From Pseudoxanthomonas beigongshangi (GTDB taxonomy: Bacteria; Pseudomonadota; Gammaproteobacteria; Xanthomonadales; Xanthomonadaceae): 64,000 bases of DNA. Positions 8,501-16,718 of the stretch are shown in pieces. Under the pieces are notes generated by a model. That model did no database searches and was not told the DNA's origin. It saw nothing but the letters and a program-made list of their open reading frames with translations. The first letter of the stretch is position 1. The number at the start of each line of letters is the position of its first letter. The position numbers and the translations under genes were made by a program. The stretch spans positions 62,001 to 126,000 of the forward strand of contig NZ_JADHDV010000011.1 in the NCBI RefSeq assembly GCF_016820515.1, written 5' to 3'.

Positions 8501-8949
8501 CCGGGCCGTACGCCTATCTGTTGAATGGCGCCTATTACAACCCGGAAACCGACGCGCCCAACGGTGGTGCAGGTTTCGCCAAGAACGTCGGTGGAAATGA
8601 ACTGCCGAACGCACCGCACATTACGGTCAGCCTGAGCCCGCAGTACACCTTCCTGCTGGCGGACAGCGAGCTGACCCTGCGCGCGGATCTCTACTACCAG
8701 GGCAAGAGCTGGGCGCGCATCTACCAGGACCGGATCGATCGGCTCAAGGAATGGGGCAACGTCAACCTGTCGCTGACCTGGTACAAGCCGGCCACCGATC
8801 TGACCGTGCAGCTGTACGTGAAAAACGCGCTGGATGAGGAGGCCATCACCGGCACCTTCCTCAACAGCGACGATACCGGCCTGACTTCCAATGTCTTCAT
8901 CCAGGATCCCCGGATCATCGGGTTGTCCATCCGCAAGGGATTCTTCTGA
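5518..8949 (+). CDS. TonB-dependent outer-membrane receptor with N-terminal STN signalling domain
   Basis: A 1143-aa outer-membrane transducer. ATG 5518 is chosen for GGGGAGGAAGC directly upstream. A signal peptide (about 1-32, ending ILAAQA-RD) is followed by an STN domain (about 40-105, RFEIPQQTLSAALSDYARQS and QLLYSPELAVGR), which in this class contacts FecR. A low-complexity linker leads to the TonB box/plug region (TLVVTAQKKVENIQKVPIAI, about 176-195; RGIGTQAL; RGPQGTLYGRNATAGVVN). The remaining 850 residues are barrel, ending in the C-terminal Phe typical of outer-membrane proteins. The plug start is the Sphingomonas-like type often linked to steroids, aromatics or glycans rather than simple siderophores. 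Two secreted proteins follow. Ligand is unknown. Confidence 0.92.
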   Translation: MGVRSSRFAKHVLRPCALVLALSPILAAQARDGTDPPARFEIPQQTLSAALSDYARQSGKQLLYSPELAVGRSGRAVVGSKAPTQALEELLEGTGLTYTVSPSGAILIRDPAQAAREAAAKKDKPGGPQGNGQEVAALQSATTSGTVAQQTASETATRTAEARNETTLDTLVVTAQKKVENIQKVPIAISAFSGDDLNDRKIETGGDLVTATPNVTFSKTNFASYNFQIRGIGTQALSVTTDPAVAVSFNSTPMIRNRLFEQEYLDVERVEVLRGPQGTLYGRNATAGVVNMIPNLADPEAFDASTKVELGNYDSRRVNAMINVPLSETFAFRVAAQYTKRDGYDHNTVTGKDVNDRDLMTTRLSATFRPSERFSASVAWEHFQEDDMRARTGKQICHNDPGPATIGGYEPVFGNARNYLSQSCKDGSLYGNDAFGVPNAASLPYILGASPVSLGLLVDENGFPIGGLPLLPLGVDPYAGLRQSTDLREIATTYDPRFEAKNDVVQINLDFGLTDQLNLVSQTLYTRDRYYSTQDYGRFQSNPIFNDSNDALQFLPDFTLGPAYPATPGGIFCDPQLGCSNRLLNVDLVDSYSTQWSQEFRLQSAFDGKFNFSVGANYLEYEVDESYYVFSNMFSALAQLFFNGNGSGTAPGNCPAGTATRFDPNQGIDVPCVYIDPNPLRSINGQGHNYFRSRNVAKTRSAAIFGEGYWQLSDTLRLTAGVRLTRDRKITTPYASQTLLGDSTVGGNSSLFGGYTGYGYPAGPDIRQTWTEPTGRLVLDWSPDLSFTDSTLVYASISRGYKAGGTNSPGVGANPEALSFEQRNPEFRPEYVNAFEIGTKNVMAGGQLMFNATAFYNDYKDYQVSQIQDRATLNENFDARTWGAEFELVWKPTDAFQISGNVGLLRSRIGANQYSIDVMDRTAGNPEWTTVRPWMQLASNCIAPTALVSMALENYFADPFNQMYSNAGFLNSFCTVNYYTAMGGFTADRGFNGGPGPYAYLLNGAYYNPETDAPNGGAGFAKNVGGNELPNAPHITVSLSPQYTFLLADSELTLRADLYYQGKSWARIYQDRIDRLKEWGNVNLSLTWYKPATDLTVQLYVKNALDEEAITGTFLNSDDTGLTSNVFIQDPRIIGLSIRKGFF

Positions 8950-9009
8950 CCGACCGAACGGTCCGCGGATGGCGGGTCGAGACAAACCAGACAACAGCAA
9001 GCGATGTTT

Positions 9010-9040
9010 CCGAGGACGCCATGGATGGCGTCCACCTCGG
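9010..9040 (+). other. Hairpin downstream of the TonB receptor
   Basis: CCGAG-GACGCC / GGCGTC-cac-CTCGG forms an 11-bp stem with a 3-base bulge and the loop ATGGAT. No T-run follows, so it is more likely an mRNA-stabilising or processing element than a terminator. Confidence 0.35.
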
Positions 9041-9127
9041 ATGACCTCTCCGCTTCGAACACGAAAAAGCCATTTGGGTGCGTCCGCATTCAAATACACC
9101 AGCAACCCTCCATCGGAGAAAGGCACC

Positions 9128-9706
9128 ATGTCAAAGTTCAAGGTAAGCTTGCTTGCAGCCATGTCCGCCGTTGCGATGTTCGGCGCCGCATCGGCATCCG
9201 CCGCCACGTTCCAGGTTTGGAACGGCAGCAGTTGGGGCGATGGCACCACCCACTTCGTCGGGACCACGACGGCCTCGTATTTCGGCAACTCGCTCCCGTG
9301 CTCGTCCGCTGACTTCACCGTGGTGGTAACCAGCGGTGTGGCGCGCATCACCGCGGTCAGTTTCGGTGGCAGTGCCGCATGCGCGGCGATCGTCCCGCGC
9401 GGCCTGCCGTGGAAGGTCAGCATCACCGCCACCAGCGGTACCGGCGGTACGCTCACCATCGGCGACACCGCCAGCACGACGACCAATGTGGGTGGCGTGA
9501 ACGTGTTCATCCCCGCGCCGCTGAACGCGAACTGCCCGAGCGCCGCCGGACGAGCGCCGTTGCCCAACGTGGCGATGACCAACGGTTCGTCCTCCACGGT
9601 CGCGAGCATCCAGTTCAGTGGAACGCTGGGCGGTTGCGCCGTCGCTTCGACCGCGCCCACCCATCTGCGTACCACCGGCTACCCGGCGGCGCGGGTGATT
9701 CCGTGA
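9128..9706 (+). CDS. Small secreted protein, possibly PraB-like
   Basis: A 192-aa protein with a clear signal peptide (MSKFKVSLLAAMSAVAMFGA, cleavage near ASA-AT) and GGAGAAAGG before ATG 9128. The mature part is rich in Ser, Thr, Gly and Ala with four Cys (PCSS, AACAA, ANCPS, GGCAV), suggesting two disulfides in a beta-rich extracellular fold. The pattern of a Cys-containing AACAAIVPRGLPW segment recalls PraB-type proteins (secreted activators of alkane oxidation in Pseudomonas), but the likeness is weak and unverified. It follows the TonB receptor by 178 bases on the same strand and may handle the same substrate. Confidence 0.6.
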   Translation: MSKFKVSLLAAMSAVAMFGAASASAATFQVWNGSSWGDGTTHFVGTTTASYFGNSLPCSSADFTVVVTSGVARITAVSFGGSAACAAIVPRGLPWKVSITATSGTGGTLTIGDTASTTTNVGGVNVFIPAPLNANCPSAAGRAPLPNVAMTNGSSSTVASIQFSGTLGGCAVASTAPTHLRTTGYPAARVIP

Positions 9707-9723
9707 TCTGAGCCTGTTCCATG

Positions 9724-9802
9724 CCAGGGGGCTGCCCAGGGGCGATGCCGTCCGTGGCGAGCCCCTCCCGCCACGGTCACACGCATCGAGGCAGCCCCCT
9801 GG
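9724..9802 (+). other. Three-tier nested inverted repeat between two secreted-protein genes
   Basis: Outer arms CCAGGGGGCTGCC (9724-9736) and GGCAGCCCCCTGG (9790-9802) pair over 13 bp. Inside them CGATGC/GCATCG (9743-9748, 9783-9788) and CCGTGGCG/CGCCACGG (9752-9759, 9769-9776) also pair. The whole can fold as one long interrupted hairpin. No T-run follows. It may stabilise mRNA, slow transcription, or be a mobile palindromic element. Confidence 0.55.
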
Positions 9803-9865
9803 GCACTTCATCCATCCCGTTGCCGACCCGGACACGCGTCCGGAACGCACATGCAGGAGTCCGTC

Positions 9866-10777
9866 ATGTTGAAGACGTCGTTGTCCGTTGTCCTCGCGGG
9901 ATTGGCGGCGATGGCCGCCATGCCCGCGGCCATCGCGGGTACGCCATCCGGTCCGTATGCGATGTTCAAGTATTGTCCGTACACGAATCCCAGCGTGGGT
10001 TCCTGCGTGATCAACACCACCGACTCGGGCGTGTTCGTCATCGGCAACACCACCTTGCCGATCGACAAGCCCATCGTGCTGCAGGGCGGGGTGGAGAACC
10101 TGGGACCGTCGCCGCTGTACCAGGCGGTGGGCGCACCGACGCTTTCGGCGCCGCCGGCCAAGGTGCCGGGTGGCCTGCTGGGCATCATGAACCCCGCCCC
10201 CAATTGGCCCGGCCCTCTGTGGACCGCATTCTGGGCGATCGTGGCCACGGTCAACGACGTCACCGCCACCATGGAGCCGGTCGCGTTGGCGCAGACGAAC
10301 TTCGGCAACGCGCTGTTCCCGCCGACCGACGGCAGCGATCCCACCGCGGCGCAGCTGGCGGTGCGCGTGCACCTGCAGAATCCGTTCCTGGGCAACAACT
10401 GCTACATCGGTTCGCCGCAGAACCCGATCATCATCAAGCTGCAGACCGGTACCACCCAGCCGCCGCCGCCGAACCAGCCGATCGCGGGCAATCCCGGCAC
10501 GGTCGAGACGATCATCACCGACGAAGAGAACTTCATCGGCTATCTGCAGGTGACCGACGCGACCTTCGTCGACAACTCGTTTGCGGTCCCGGCGGCGACC
10601 GGGTGCGGCAACATCGCGCTGGGCCTGCCGATCCTCACGCCAATCCTGGAATCGCTGGTTTCGGGCGCAGTCAACCTGAAAGTCGGACTGCCGTCGGCGG
10701 CTGGCAAGAACACCGCGGTGCTCAACAGCGATGCCGCGATCGCCGCTTCGGCGTTCGTGCTGGGGAGCGAGCAATAA
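9866..10777 (+). CDS. Secreted protein of unknown function
   Basis: A 303-aa exported protein not recognised as a known family. AGGAG six bases before ATG 9866 sets the start. The signal peptide runs MLKTSLSVVLAGLAAMAAMP to about AAIA-GT. The mature chain has few charges, four Cys (KYCPY, GSCVI, NNCYI, TGCGN), a Pro-rich stretch (TTQPPPPNQP, about residues 197-206) and long runs of small and hydrophobic residues, consistent with a beta-rich cell-surface or extracellular protein. It is third in line behind the TonB receptor and the 9128 protein, all on one strand, so a shared role in binding or processing the receptor's ligand is plausible but inferred. Confidence 0.65.
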   Translation: MLKTSLSVVLAGLAAMAAMPAAIAGTPSGPYAMFKYCPYTNPSVGSCVINTTDSGVFVIGNTTLPIDKPIVLQGGVENLGPSPLYQAVGAPTLSAPPAKVPGGLLGIMNPAPNWPGPLWTAFWAIVATVNDVTATMEPVALAQTNFGNALFPPTDGSDPTAAQLAVRVHLQNPFLGNNCYIGSPQNPIIIKLQTGTTQPPPPNQPIAGNPGTVETIITDEENFIGYLQVTDATFVDNSFAVPAATGCGNIALGLPILTPILESLVSGAVNLKVGLPSAAGKNTAVLNSDAAIAASAFVLGSEQ

Positions 10778-10880
10778 ACGGATGCACGCCGAGGTGAAAC
10801 GGCGGGGCAGGATGCCAGGGCCAGGGACGGGCGGCGCAGGGTGGCCAGGGAAGGCCGCCTTGCGCGTATCCTGCTAATCC

Positions 10881-11825
10881 ATGCGCAGCAACCGCCTCGT
10901 CATTCCCTTGATCGTGGTCGTCCTGGCCGCGCTCGCGGGCGCGTACTGGCTGGGGCGGTCGCAGCCACACGCATCGCAGGGCGATGCGGAATCTTCCGCG
11001 TTGGCCGTACCGGCTGATCGGCGAGCCAGATCCGCGCAGCCGGGCCTGCGGAACGGATCTCGCGCACGGGGCTATTTCGCCGAACTGAAGATCGCCGCCG
11101 ACGGCGGCGACCTGGCGGCGTCGACACGCCTGTATCGCAACCTGGACCTGTGCCGTCGCCTGCGCTCGGCGGACTGGGGCAACGCCATGCTGACCAGCGA
11201 GTTGCTCGACACACAGACCCGCGGCATGAGCGCCGCGCAGTTGGAGAATTACCGGGCGCAACTGGATGGAATCGAATCGCGCCGGCAGAACGCGCGACGG
11301 ATGAGCGAGCTTTGCGACGGCGCCGATGCGGCGACCCTGGACTCGCTGGTACCGAGCCTGCACCAGGCCGCGCAACTGGGAGAACCGTACGCGCGTGCCT
11401 GCTATCTGGCGATGGGACCCGGGTTGGACATGCGCGCGCTCGCCAGGCATCCCGAATGGATCGATACCTATCGCACCAGCGTTCCGGGAATGGTCGAGGC
11501 CGGCCTGGCCGCCGGTGACTGGGCGATGGTGAATGTCCTGCGAACCGCCTTGCAGCCTGGTGCGGAGGGCTTGCTGGGCGGCGCGCTGGATGCCGATCCC
11601 GCGCAACACTTCCGTTATCTCAAGCTCTACCGGCTGGGCGCGGGAGCCGGCGACATCGCGGTGCTGGACCAGCAACTGGCGGTGGCCGCCGCGCGGCTGT
11701 CGCCGCAGCAGCGCGCCGAGGCCGAAACCTGGGCCGACACCACGTTCCGGCGCGACTTCGGCGGCCGTCCTTCGGCCGGCGCACCGGGACTGGACCGGGA
11801 TCCCTGCGTGTTCCCGCATGAGTGA
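10881..11825 (+). CDS. Membrane-anchored protein of unknown function, paralog A of a tandem pair
   Basis: 314 aa. Residues 5-24 (RLVIPLIVVVLAALAGAYWL) form a single membrane anchor; the rest should lie in the periplasm. From about residue 60 the chain is helical and Ala/Leu-rich, with helix-pair patterns like Sel1/TPR repeats (ELKIAADGGDLAASTRLYRN; HQAAQLGEPYARACYLAMG). It is clearly homologous to the next gene along the whole length: both share the anchor ending in LGR, GGDLAA/AGDLDA, GMSAAQL, the ARACYL segment, and PAQHxRYLKLYRLGA. No catalytic motif is visible. The family is not one I can name. Confidence 0.7.
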   Translation: MRSNRLVIPLIVVVLAALAGAYWLGRSQPHASQGDAESSALAVPADRRARSAQPGLRNGSRARGYFAELKIAADGGDLAASTRLYRNLDLCRRLRSADWGNAMLTSELLDTQTRGMSAAQLENYRAQLDGIESRRQNARRMSELCDGADAATLDSLVPSLHQAAQLGEPYARACYLAMGPGLDMRALARHPEWIDTYRTSVPGMVEAGLAAGDWAMVNVLRTALQPGAEGLLGGALDADPAQHFRYLKLYRLGAGAGDIAVLDQQLAVAAARLSPQQRAEAETWADTTFRRDFGGRPSAGAPGLDRDPCVFPHE

Positions 11826-11875
11826 GGGGAACGGATGTACATCGACGAGGATTTGACCGTGGGACGATCCGGACA

Positions 11876-12832
11876 ATGAAGTGGAAACACGCAATCATGG
11901 CCTGCACCGCGCTGGTGGCGGTCGCGGGTGTCTACGCGCTCGGCCGCTGGAGCGCCTTGCCGACGCCGGAAACCGCTCCGCGCACCGCGCAAACGCGCTC
12001 GGCCGGAGACGGGGCAGGCGGCGCGGACGCCGCACCGGCAACACCTGCGAAGGGCGGCGTCCTGCCGCCGGTCTCCGCATCGCTCGGCGCGACCTTCAGC
12101 GATTTGCAGGCCCGCGCGAACGCTGGCGACCTCGACGCCGCGCGCCGGCTGGTTCGCGACCTCGACCGCTGCAGCCGCCTGCGCGCCAACGAGTGGCGCA
12201 ACGCGGGCACCACCCAGGCGCTGCTGGATCGCAAGACCGATGGCATGAGCGCGGCGCAACTGCGGACCTACCAGGTGTTGCTGGACGCGATGGACGTGCG
12301 CCAGCAGACCGCGGGCAGGAACCGGGAAATGTGCGCCGGCGCGGACGACAAGATGCTCGCGACCCTGGTGGCCAACATCGCCCAGGCGGCGCGGCTGGGC
12401 GATGCCGACGCACGCGCGTGCTATCTCGGCCGGGGGCCGCTCTACGACGTGCGTGGCCTGATCGAGCACCCCGGCGTGCTGCAGGGCTATCGCCGCGATG
12501 CCACCGCGATGATCGACGCCGGTCTGGCGGCGGGCGACTGGCGGGTGGTGGATCTCCTGCAACGCGCCTATGAACCGGGCGCCGAGGGGCTGCTGGCCGG
12601 CATGCTGGGCCCCGATCCGGCGCAACACTATCGCTATCTCAAGCTGTACCGGCTGGGTGCGGAGCCCCATCGCGTGGCGCAACTCGATCGGCAGATCGCC
12701 GCGATTGCCGCCAGCCTGTCACCGGAACAGCGCTACGACGCCGACCGCTGGGCGCAGGGCACGTTCGAAGACAAGTTCAGCGGCAGCTCGACGACTTCGA
12801 CGCCGCCAGGCTGGGAGGCGTGCAGCTTCTGA
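11876..12832 (+). CDS. Membrane-anchored protein of unknown function, paralog B of a tandem pair
   Basis: 318 aa from ATG 11876, the start that places the anchor (HAIMACTALVAVAGVYALGR) at the N-terminus as in paralog A. A Pro/Ala/Thr linker (about 25-65) separates the anchor from a helical domain with Sel1-like spacing (LQARANAGDLDAARRLVRDL; AQAARLGDADARACYLGRG). Two Cys in the domain (DRCSRL, EMCAG) and ACYL are shared with paralog A and could form disulfides in the periplasm. Only 50 bases separate the two genes. The duplication looks old because linker and C-terminus have diverged. Confidence 0.7.
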   Translation: MKWKHAIMACTALVAVAGVYALGRWSALPTPETAPRTAQTRSAGDGAGGADAAPATPAKGGVLPPVSASLGATFSDLQARANAGDLDAARRLVRDLDRCSRLRANEWRNAGTTQALLDRKTDGMSAAQLRTYQVLLDAMDVRQQTAGRNREMCAGADDKMLATLVANIAQAARLGDADARACYLGRGPLYDVRGLIEHPGVLQGYRRDATAMIDAGLAAGDWRVVDLLQRAYEPGAEGLLAGMLGPDPAQHYRYLKLYRLGAEPHRVAQLDRQIAAIAASLSPEQRYDADRWAQGTFEDKFSGSSTTSTPPGWEACSF

Positions 12833-12854
12833 TCGCGGATGAGAAACCCTGCGC

Positions 12855-14099
12855 TCAGTGCAGATCGTTCAAATCGAGCCGGCGCAGCCGCGGTGCCCGC
12901 CACGCGGTGGCGGCGACCACCACCAGGATCGCGCCGCCGCCCAGCAGTACCGCCGGAATCAATCCCAGCAGCCGCGCCATCGTGCCGGCGTAGAACGCCC
13001 CCAGCTCGTTGGACGAACTGATGAAGATGCCGTTGATCGAGGACACTCGCCCGCGCATCTCGTCCGGCGTCGACAGCTGCAGGATGGTCGAACGCACCAC
13101 CACCGACACGCCGTCGCACATGCCATAGGCCAGCAGGATCAGCGCCGACAGCCAGAAACTGCGGGACAGCCCGAACGCGATCACGCACAGGCCGAAGCCC
13201 GCCACTGCGAACAGCAGTACCCGGCCGGCGTGCTGCTGCAACGGATGCCGCGCCAGCCACACGCCCACGCACACCGAACCCAGCGCTGGTGCCGCGCGCA
13301 GGATACCCAGGCCTTCGGGACCGTAGCGGAGAATGTCGTGGATGAATGCCGGCAGCATCGCCACCACGCCACCCAGCAGTACCGAGAACATGTCCAGCGC
13401 CATCGCGCCCAGCATGATCTGGTTGCCCCAGACGAAGCGCGCGCCCTGGGCGATGCTGGCGAAGATCGGCAGGCTGGTTGCCGGCGGGCCTGGTTCCTCC
13501 ACCCGCAGACGCGCGAGCACGCCGCCGGCCAGCACCGCCAGCACCGCCGCCACGGCATAGGACAGCGCGTTGCCGCCGAATCCCACCAGCAGACCACCGA
13601 TGGCCGGACCGGTCACCATCGCCGCCTGGAAGATCACCGTGCCCAGGCCGGCGCCGCGGACGAAGTCCTCGCGTGCCAGCACCTTCGCGAACAGCGCGTT
13701 GTAGATGGGACTTAGGAACGAGCGCGCCATCCCGGTCAGCGCGATGGCGGCGTAGATCGGCCACAGCCGCGTGGTCGGCAACCATCCCGCCGCCGCAAGC
13801 ACGAGGATCACCGCGGTCAGCGTCAACGCCGCGCAGGCCGCCACGCCCAGCTTGCGTCGCGGCAGGTGGTCGACCAGATAGCCGGCGAACGGCGCCACGC
13901 AGAAGAACGGCAGTACTTCGGCCAGGCCGATCAGGCCGAGCGAGAACGGATTGCGGGTGAGTTCATAGATGTGCCAGCCGACCGTCACCGCGACGATCTG
14001 GTAGGACAGCAGCGCCAGGATGCGGTAAGCCAGGACCGTGGTGAATCCGCGGTTGCGCAGCAGCGCCCTGACCGGAGAGGAGCTATTGGCCGCGCTCAC
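12855..14099 (-). CDS. MFS exporter, EntS-like (MFS_3)
   Basis: A 414-aa major facilitator with about 12 membrane segments. The N-terminal pattern (FTTVLAYRILALLSYQIVAVT, VGWHIYELTRNPFSLGLIGL, then DHLPRRKLG in the 2-3 loop) is that of the EntS/MFS_3 group, which exports siderophores and drugs. The C-terminus is marked by SSINGIFISSSNELGAF. The start is a GTG overlapping the sufE stop (GTGA), so the genes are coupled. The exported substrate cannot be told from sequence; no siderophore synthesis genes are nearby. Confidence 0.85.
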   Translation of the reverse strand: MSAANSSSPVRALLRNRGFTTVLAYRILALLSYQIVAVTVGWHIYELTRNPFSLGLIGLAEVLPFFCVAPFAGYLVDHLPRRKLGVAACAALTLTAVILVLAAAGWLPTTRLWPIYAAIALTGMARSFLSPIYNALFAKVLAREDFVRGAGLGTVIFQAAMVTGPAIGGLLVGFGGNALSYAVAAVLAVLAGGVLARLRVEEPGPPATSLPIFASIAQGARFVWGNQIMLGAMALDMFSVLLGGVVAMLPAFIHDILRYGPEGLGILRAAPALGSVCVGVWLARHPLQQHAGRVLLFAVAGFGLCVIAFGLSRSFWLSALILLAYGMCDGVSVVVRSTILQLSTPDEMRGRVSSINGIFISSSNELGAFYAGTMARLLGLIPAVLLGGGAILVVVAATAWRAPRLRRLDLNDLH

Positions 14100-14533
14100 C
14101 GGGCCGCCGCGGCGGTCTCGCGGATGAAGGCCAGCAGCGAGGCCAGTCCGTTGCTGCGGGTCGGCGAGAGATGCTTGGCCAGGCCGATATCGGCGATGTA
14201 GTCCGCTTCGGTGGCGAGGATTTCGCTGGCCGGACGGCCGGAGTAGACCCGCAACGCCAGGAAGATCAGCCCGGACACGATCGCCGAATCGCTGACAGCG
14301 CGGAAATCCAGCCGGCTGGCGTCACCCTGCGGCACGATCCAGACCAGCGACTGGCATCCGAGCAGGCGATGTTGCTCGGTCTTCCACTCCTCCGGGAACG
14401 GCGGCAGCTTGCGGCCCAGGTCGATCAGGTACTGATAGCGCTCGGCCCAATCGCCGAAGAACGCGAATTCGTCCTTGATGGCGTGCTGGGCCTCGGCGGC
14501 AGTGGGTTCGAGCGGGAAGACGGTGTCGGTCAT
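14096..14533 (-). CDS. sufE: Cysteine desulfuration protein SufE
   Basis: SufE accepts sulfur from the desulfurase SufS during Fe-S cluster assembly. The family core is intact: LPPFPEEWKTEQHRLLGCQS with the sulfur-accepting Cys at about residue 60, and ASRLDFRAVSDSAIVSGLI downstream. ATG 14533 gives 145 aa, close to E. coli SufE (138); an ATG 16 codons further upstream would add a tail not typical of the family. It overlaps the MFS gene by GTGA. No sufS or sufBCD lie within the window. Confidence 0.92.
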   Translation of the reverse strand: MTDTVFPLEPTAAEAQHAIKDEFAFFGDWAERYQYLIDLGRKLPPFPEEWKTEQHRLLGCQSLVWIVPQGDASRLDFRAVSDSAIVSGLIFLALRVYSGRPASEILATEADYIADIGLAKHLSPTRSNGLASLLAFIRETAAAAR

Positions 14534-14628
14534 GGCGATTCGGAATGCGCCCTTCCGGGGAAGGGAGGCGGCGGCGCTCATCGGCCGCCTGTCCCGGCGC
14601 GGTCAGGCGCCGGGGCGGAGGGGAGGAC

Positions 14629-16008
14629 TCAGGCCCGCTTCCAGCGGACGCCCTGCGGGGTATCTTCCAGCAGGATGCCTTCGCTGGCGAGCTGATCGCG
14701 GATGGCGTCGGAGCGGGCGAAGTCGCGGGCCCGCTTGGCGGCGGCGCGTTCCTCGATCAGGCCCTGGATGCGCACGTCGTCGTCGTTGGAGGCACCGCGC
14801 GCGAACCATTCGGCCGGCGCCTGCTGCAGCAGCCCCAGCGCGAAACCGGCGCCGAGCAGTTCCGCCTTCAGTCGCGCGCGGTCGTCGGCAGTGGAGGCCT
14901 TGCGGGCCTCGGCGGCGATGCGGGCCAGTTCGGCCAGCGCCAGCGGCGTGTTGAGGTCGTCGTCCAGCGCTTCCTCGATGGCGGCGGGAATCGAGTTGGC
15001 GGCGGAAGCCGGCGCATTGGCGTCGTGCAGATCCCGCAGCGTGCCGTACAGGCGATCCAGGGTTCGCACCGACTGCTCGATCAGCGCGTCCGACCAGTCC
15101 AGCGGCTGCCGGTAGTGTGCCGACAACAGGGCGTAGCGCAGCGCCTCGGGCGGGTGCTGTTCCAAGAGGTCGTGCACGCGTTCGATGTTGCCCAGCGACT
15201 TGCTCATCTTGGCGCCGCCGAAGTTGAGCATGCCGTTGTGCAGCCAGAACCGGGCGAAGGTCTTGCCGCCGTGGGCGCATTCGCTCTGCGCGATTTCGTT
15301 CTCGTGGTGCGGAAATTGCAGGTCCACGCCGCCGGCATGGATGTCGATGGTCTGGCCCAGGTGGGCCGCCGCCATCGCCGAGCATTCGATGTGCCAGCCG
15401 GGCCGGCCGCGGCCCCAGGGGGATTCCCAGCCCGGCAGTTCGTCGCTGGAGGGCTTCCACAGCACGAAATCGCCGGGATCGCGCTTGTAGGGCGCCACGT
15501 CCACGCGCGCGCCGGCCAGCATTTCCTCCGGGTCCCGGCGCGAGAGCTTGCCGTAGTCCGGGAACGAGGCCACCGCGAACAGTACGTGGCCCTCGGCCGC
15601 GTAAGCGTGCCCGCCGGCGATCAGGTCCTGGATCATCGCGACGATCTGCGGAATGTGGGCGGTCGCCTCGGGCTCGATGTCCGGCGGGGCGACGCCCAGC
15701 CGCGCCATGTCCTGACGGTAGGCGGCGGCGAAACGGTCGGTGATGGCACTGATCGGCACGCCCTGTTCCAGGGCCGCCGCGTTGATCTTGTCGTCCACGT
15801 CGGTGATGTTGCGGGCGTACCGCAGCGCGCCATGGCGCCGGCGCAGCAGCGCCGCCAGCACCCCGAACACCACCGGGCCGCGGGCGTTGCCGATGTGGAC
15901 GTAGTTGTAGACCGTGGGCCCGCACACATACAGGGTGGGGCAGGCGGGATCGAGGGGGACGAAGTCCTCGACCCGGCGGGTGAGGTTGTTGTGGAGGCGA
16001 AGGCTCAT
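14629..16008 (-). CDS. cysS: Cysteinyl-tRNA synthetase
   Basis: A class I synthetase, 459 aa, normal family length. [18 protein letters not shown] (about residues 27-44) holds a zinc-binding Cys and the HIGH-type motif (HIGN). KMSKSLGN (about 270) is the second class I signature. ECSAM and [20 protein letters not shown] supply further zinc ligands. Cytosolic, essential. It lies upstream of sufE on the same strand, 95 bases away. Confidence 0.96.
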   Translation of the reverse strand: MSLRLHNNLTRRVEDFVPLDPACPTLYVCGPTVYNYVHIGNARGPVVFGVLAALLRRRHGALRYARNITDVDDKINAAALEQGVPISAITDRFAAAYRQDMARLGVAPPDIEPEATAHIPQIVAMIQDLIAGGHAYAAEGHVLFAVASFPDYGKLSRRDPEEMLAGARVDVAPYKRDPGDFVLWKPSSDELPGWESPWGRGRPGWHIECSAMAAAHLGQTIDIHAGGVDLQFPHHENEIAQSECAHGGKTFARFWLHNGMLNFGGAKMSKSLGNIERVHDLLEQHPPEALRYALLSAHYRQPLDWSDALIEQSVRTLDRLYGTLRDLHDANAPASAANSIPAAIEEALDDDLNTPLALAELARIAAEARKASTADDRARLKAELLGAGFALGLLQQAPAEWFARGASNDDDVRIQGLIEERAAAKRARDFARSDAIRDQLASEGILLEDTPQGVRWKRA

Positions 16009-16152
16009 CAGGCTGCGGCGTGGGGAAGCACGGTGATTCTACAGCCTGGCGGGGTCCGGCCGGCCGCCGGCCGGGCGCAGGAGGGGATGGTTCAGCCCCT
16101 CTCCAGCCTGGTCGCCTACACTAGTGCGCAGGGATTTCCACCAACGGGTCGC

Positions 16153-16677
16153 ATGGGTCGTTTCCGTCATTGCTTGCTGCCACTGCTGATGTTGCCGATC
16201 GCCATGGGCGCGATGGCGCAGGAGCGCGTGGTCCAGGCGGAGAACGTGCGGCTGGACTACGCCCAGGTGCTCAACGTCGAGCCGGTCTACCAGACCCTGC
16301 GGGCCAGCCGGACCGAGGAAGTCTGCGACGAACTGCCCACGCTGCCGACCACCACGGTCCATCCGACCCGGGAACAGAGCCGCTGGGCGCGGTTCCTGGA
16401 CTCCATCAAGGGTGTGTTCTCCGGCGACGACGAGGCCAAGGCGGAAGACGCCGACGCGCAGGCCGGCCAATCCACCGAACCGGCCAAGCTCAATTGCCGC
16501 AGCGTGCCGGTCGAGCGCGAGTTCCGCCGCCCCATCGCCTACGACGTGGACTACGTCTACAAGGGCACCAAGTACCGTTCCCGCCTGGCCGAGGATCCGG
16601 GCAACCGGCTCCGGATCCGGATTTCGGTGATGCCCTACGTGCCGACCGTGCCCCCGGTCGAGGCGCCCGCGCCCTGA
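16153..16677 (+). CDS. Secreted protein of unknown function with an RLAEDPG C-terminal domain
   Basis: 174 aa. A signal peptide (CLLPLLMLPIAMGAMA-QE) marks export. The mature protein has an N-terminal YAQVLNVEPVYQTLRA stretch, a charged linker (FSGDDEAKAEDADAQAGQ), and a C-terminal YDVDYVYKGTKYRSRLAEDP segment followed by RIRISVMPYVP. That last block resembles the end of glycine-zipper 17-kDa outer-membrane lipoproteins, yet the glycine zipper and the lipobox are absent. Three Cys (EVCDE, LNCRS plus one in the signal region) allow one mature disulfide. Envelope role inferred. Confidence 0.7.
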   Translation: MGRFRHCLLPLLMLPIAMGAMAQERVVQAENVRLDYAQVLNVEPVYQTLRASRTEEVCDELPTLPTTTVHPTREQSRWARFLDSIKGVFSGDDEAKAEDADAQAGQSTEPAKLNCRSVPVEREFRRPIAYDVDYVYKGTKYRSRLAEDPGNRLRIRISVMPYVPTVPPVEAPAP

Positions 16678-16718
16678 GCCTTGCGCTGCGCCGCAGCACG
16701 TGCGAGGATTCGCCCCCT

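Noticed and set aside
5182-9675. A 1497-codon open frame on the minus strand opposite the TonB receptor
   Set aside because: It is a GC-driven shadow: composition is low-complexity Arg/Gly/Val/Gln, no domain is visible, and the plus strand encodes an unmistakable receptor.
14545-16152. Frame open upstream of the 16153 secreted protein
   Set aside because: It is antisense to cysS; the signal peptide fixes the true start.
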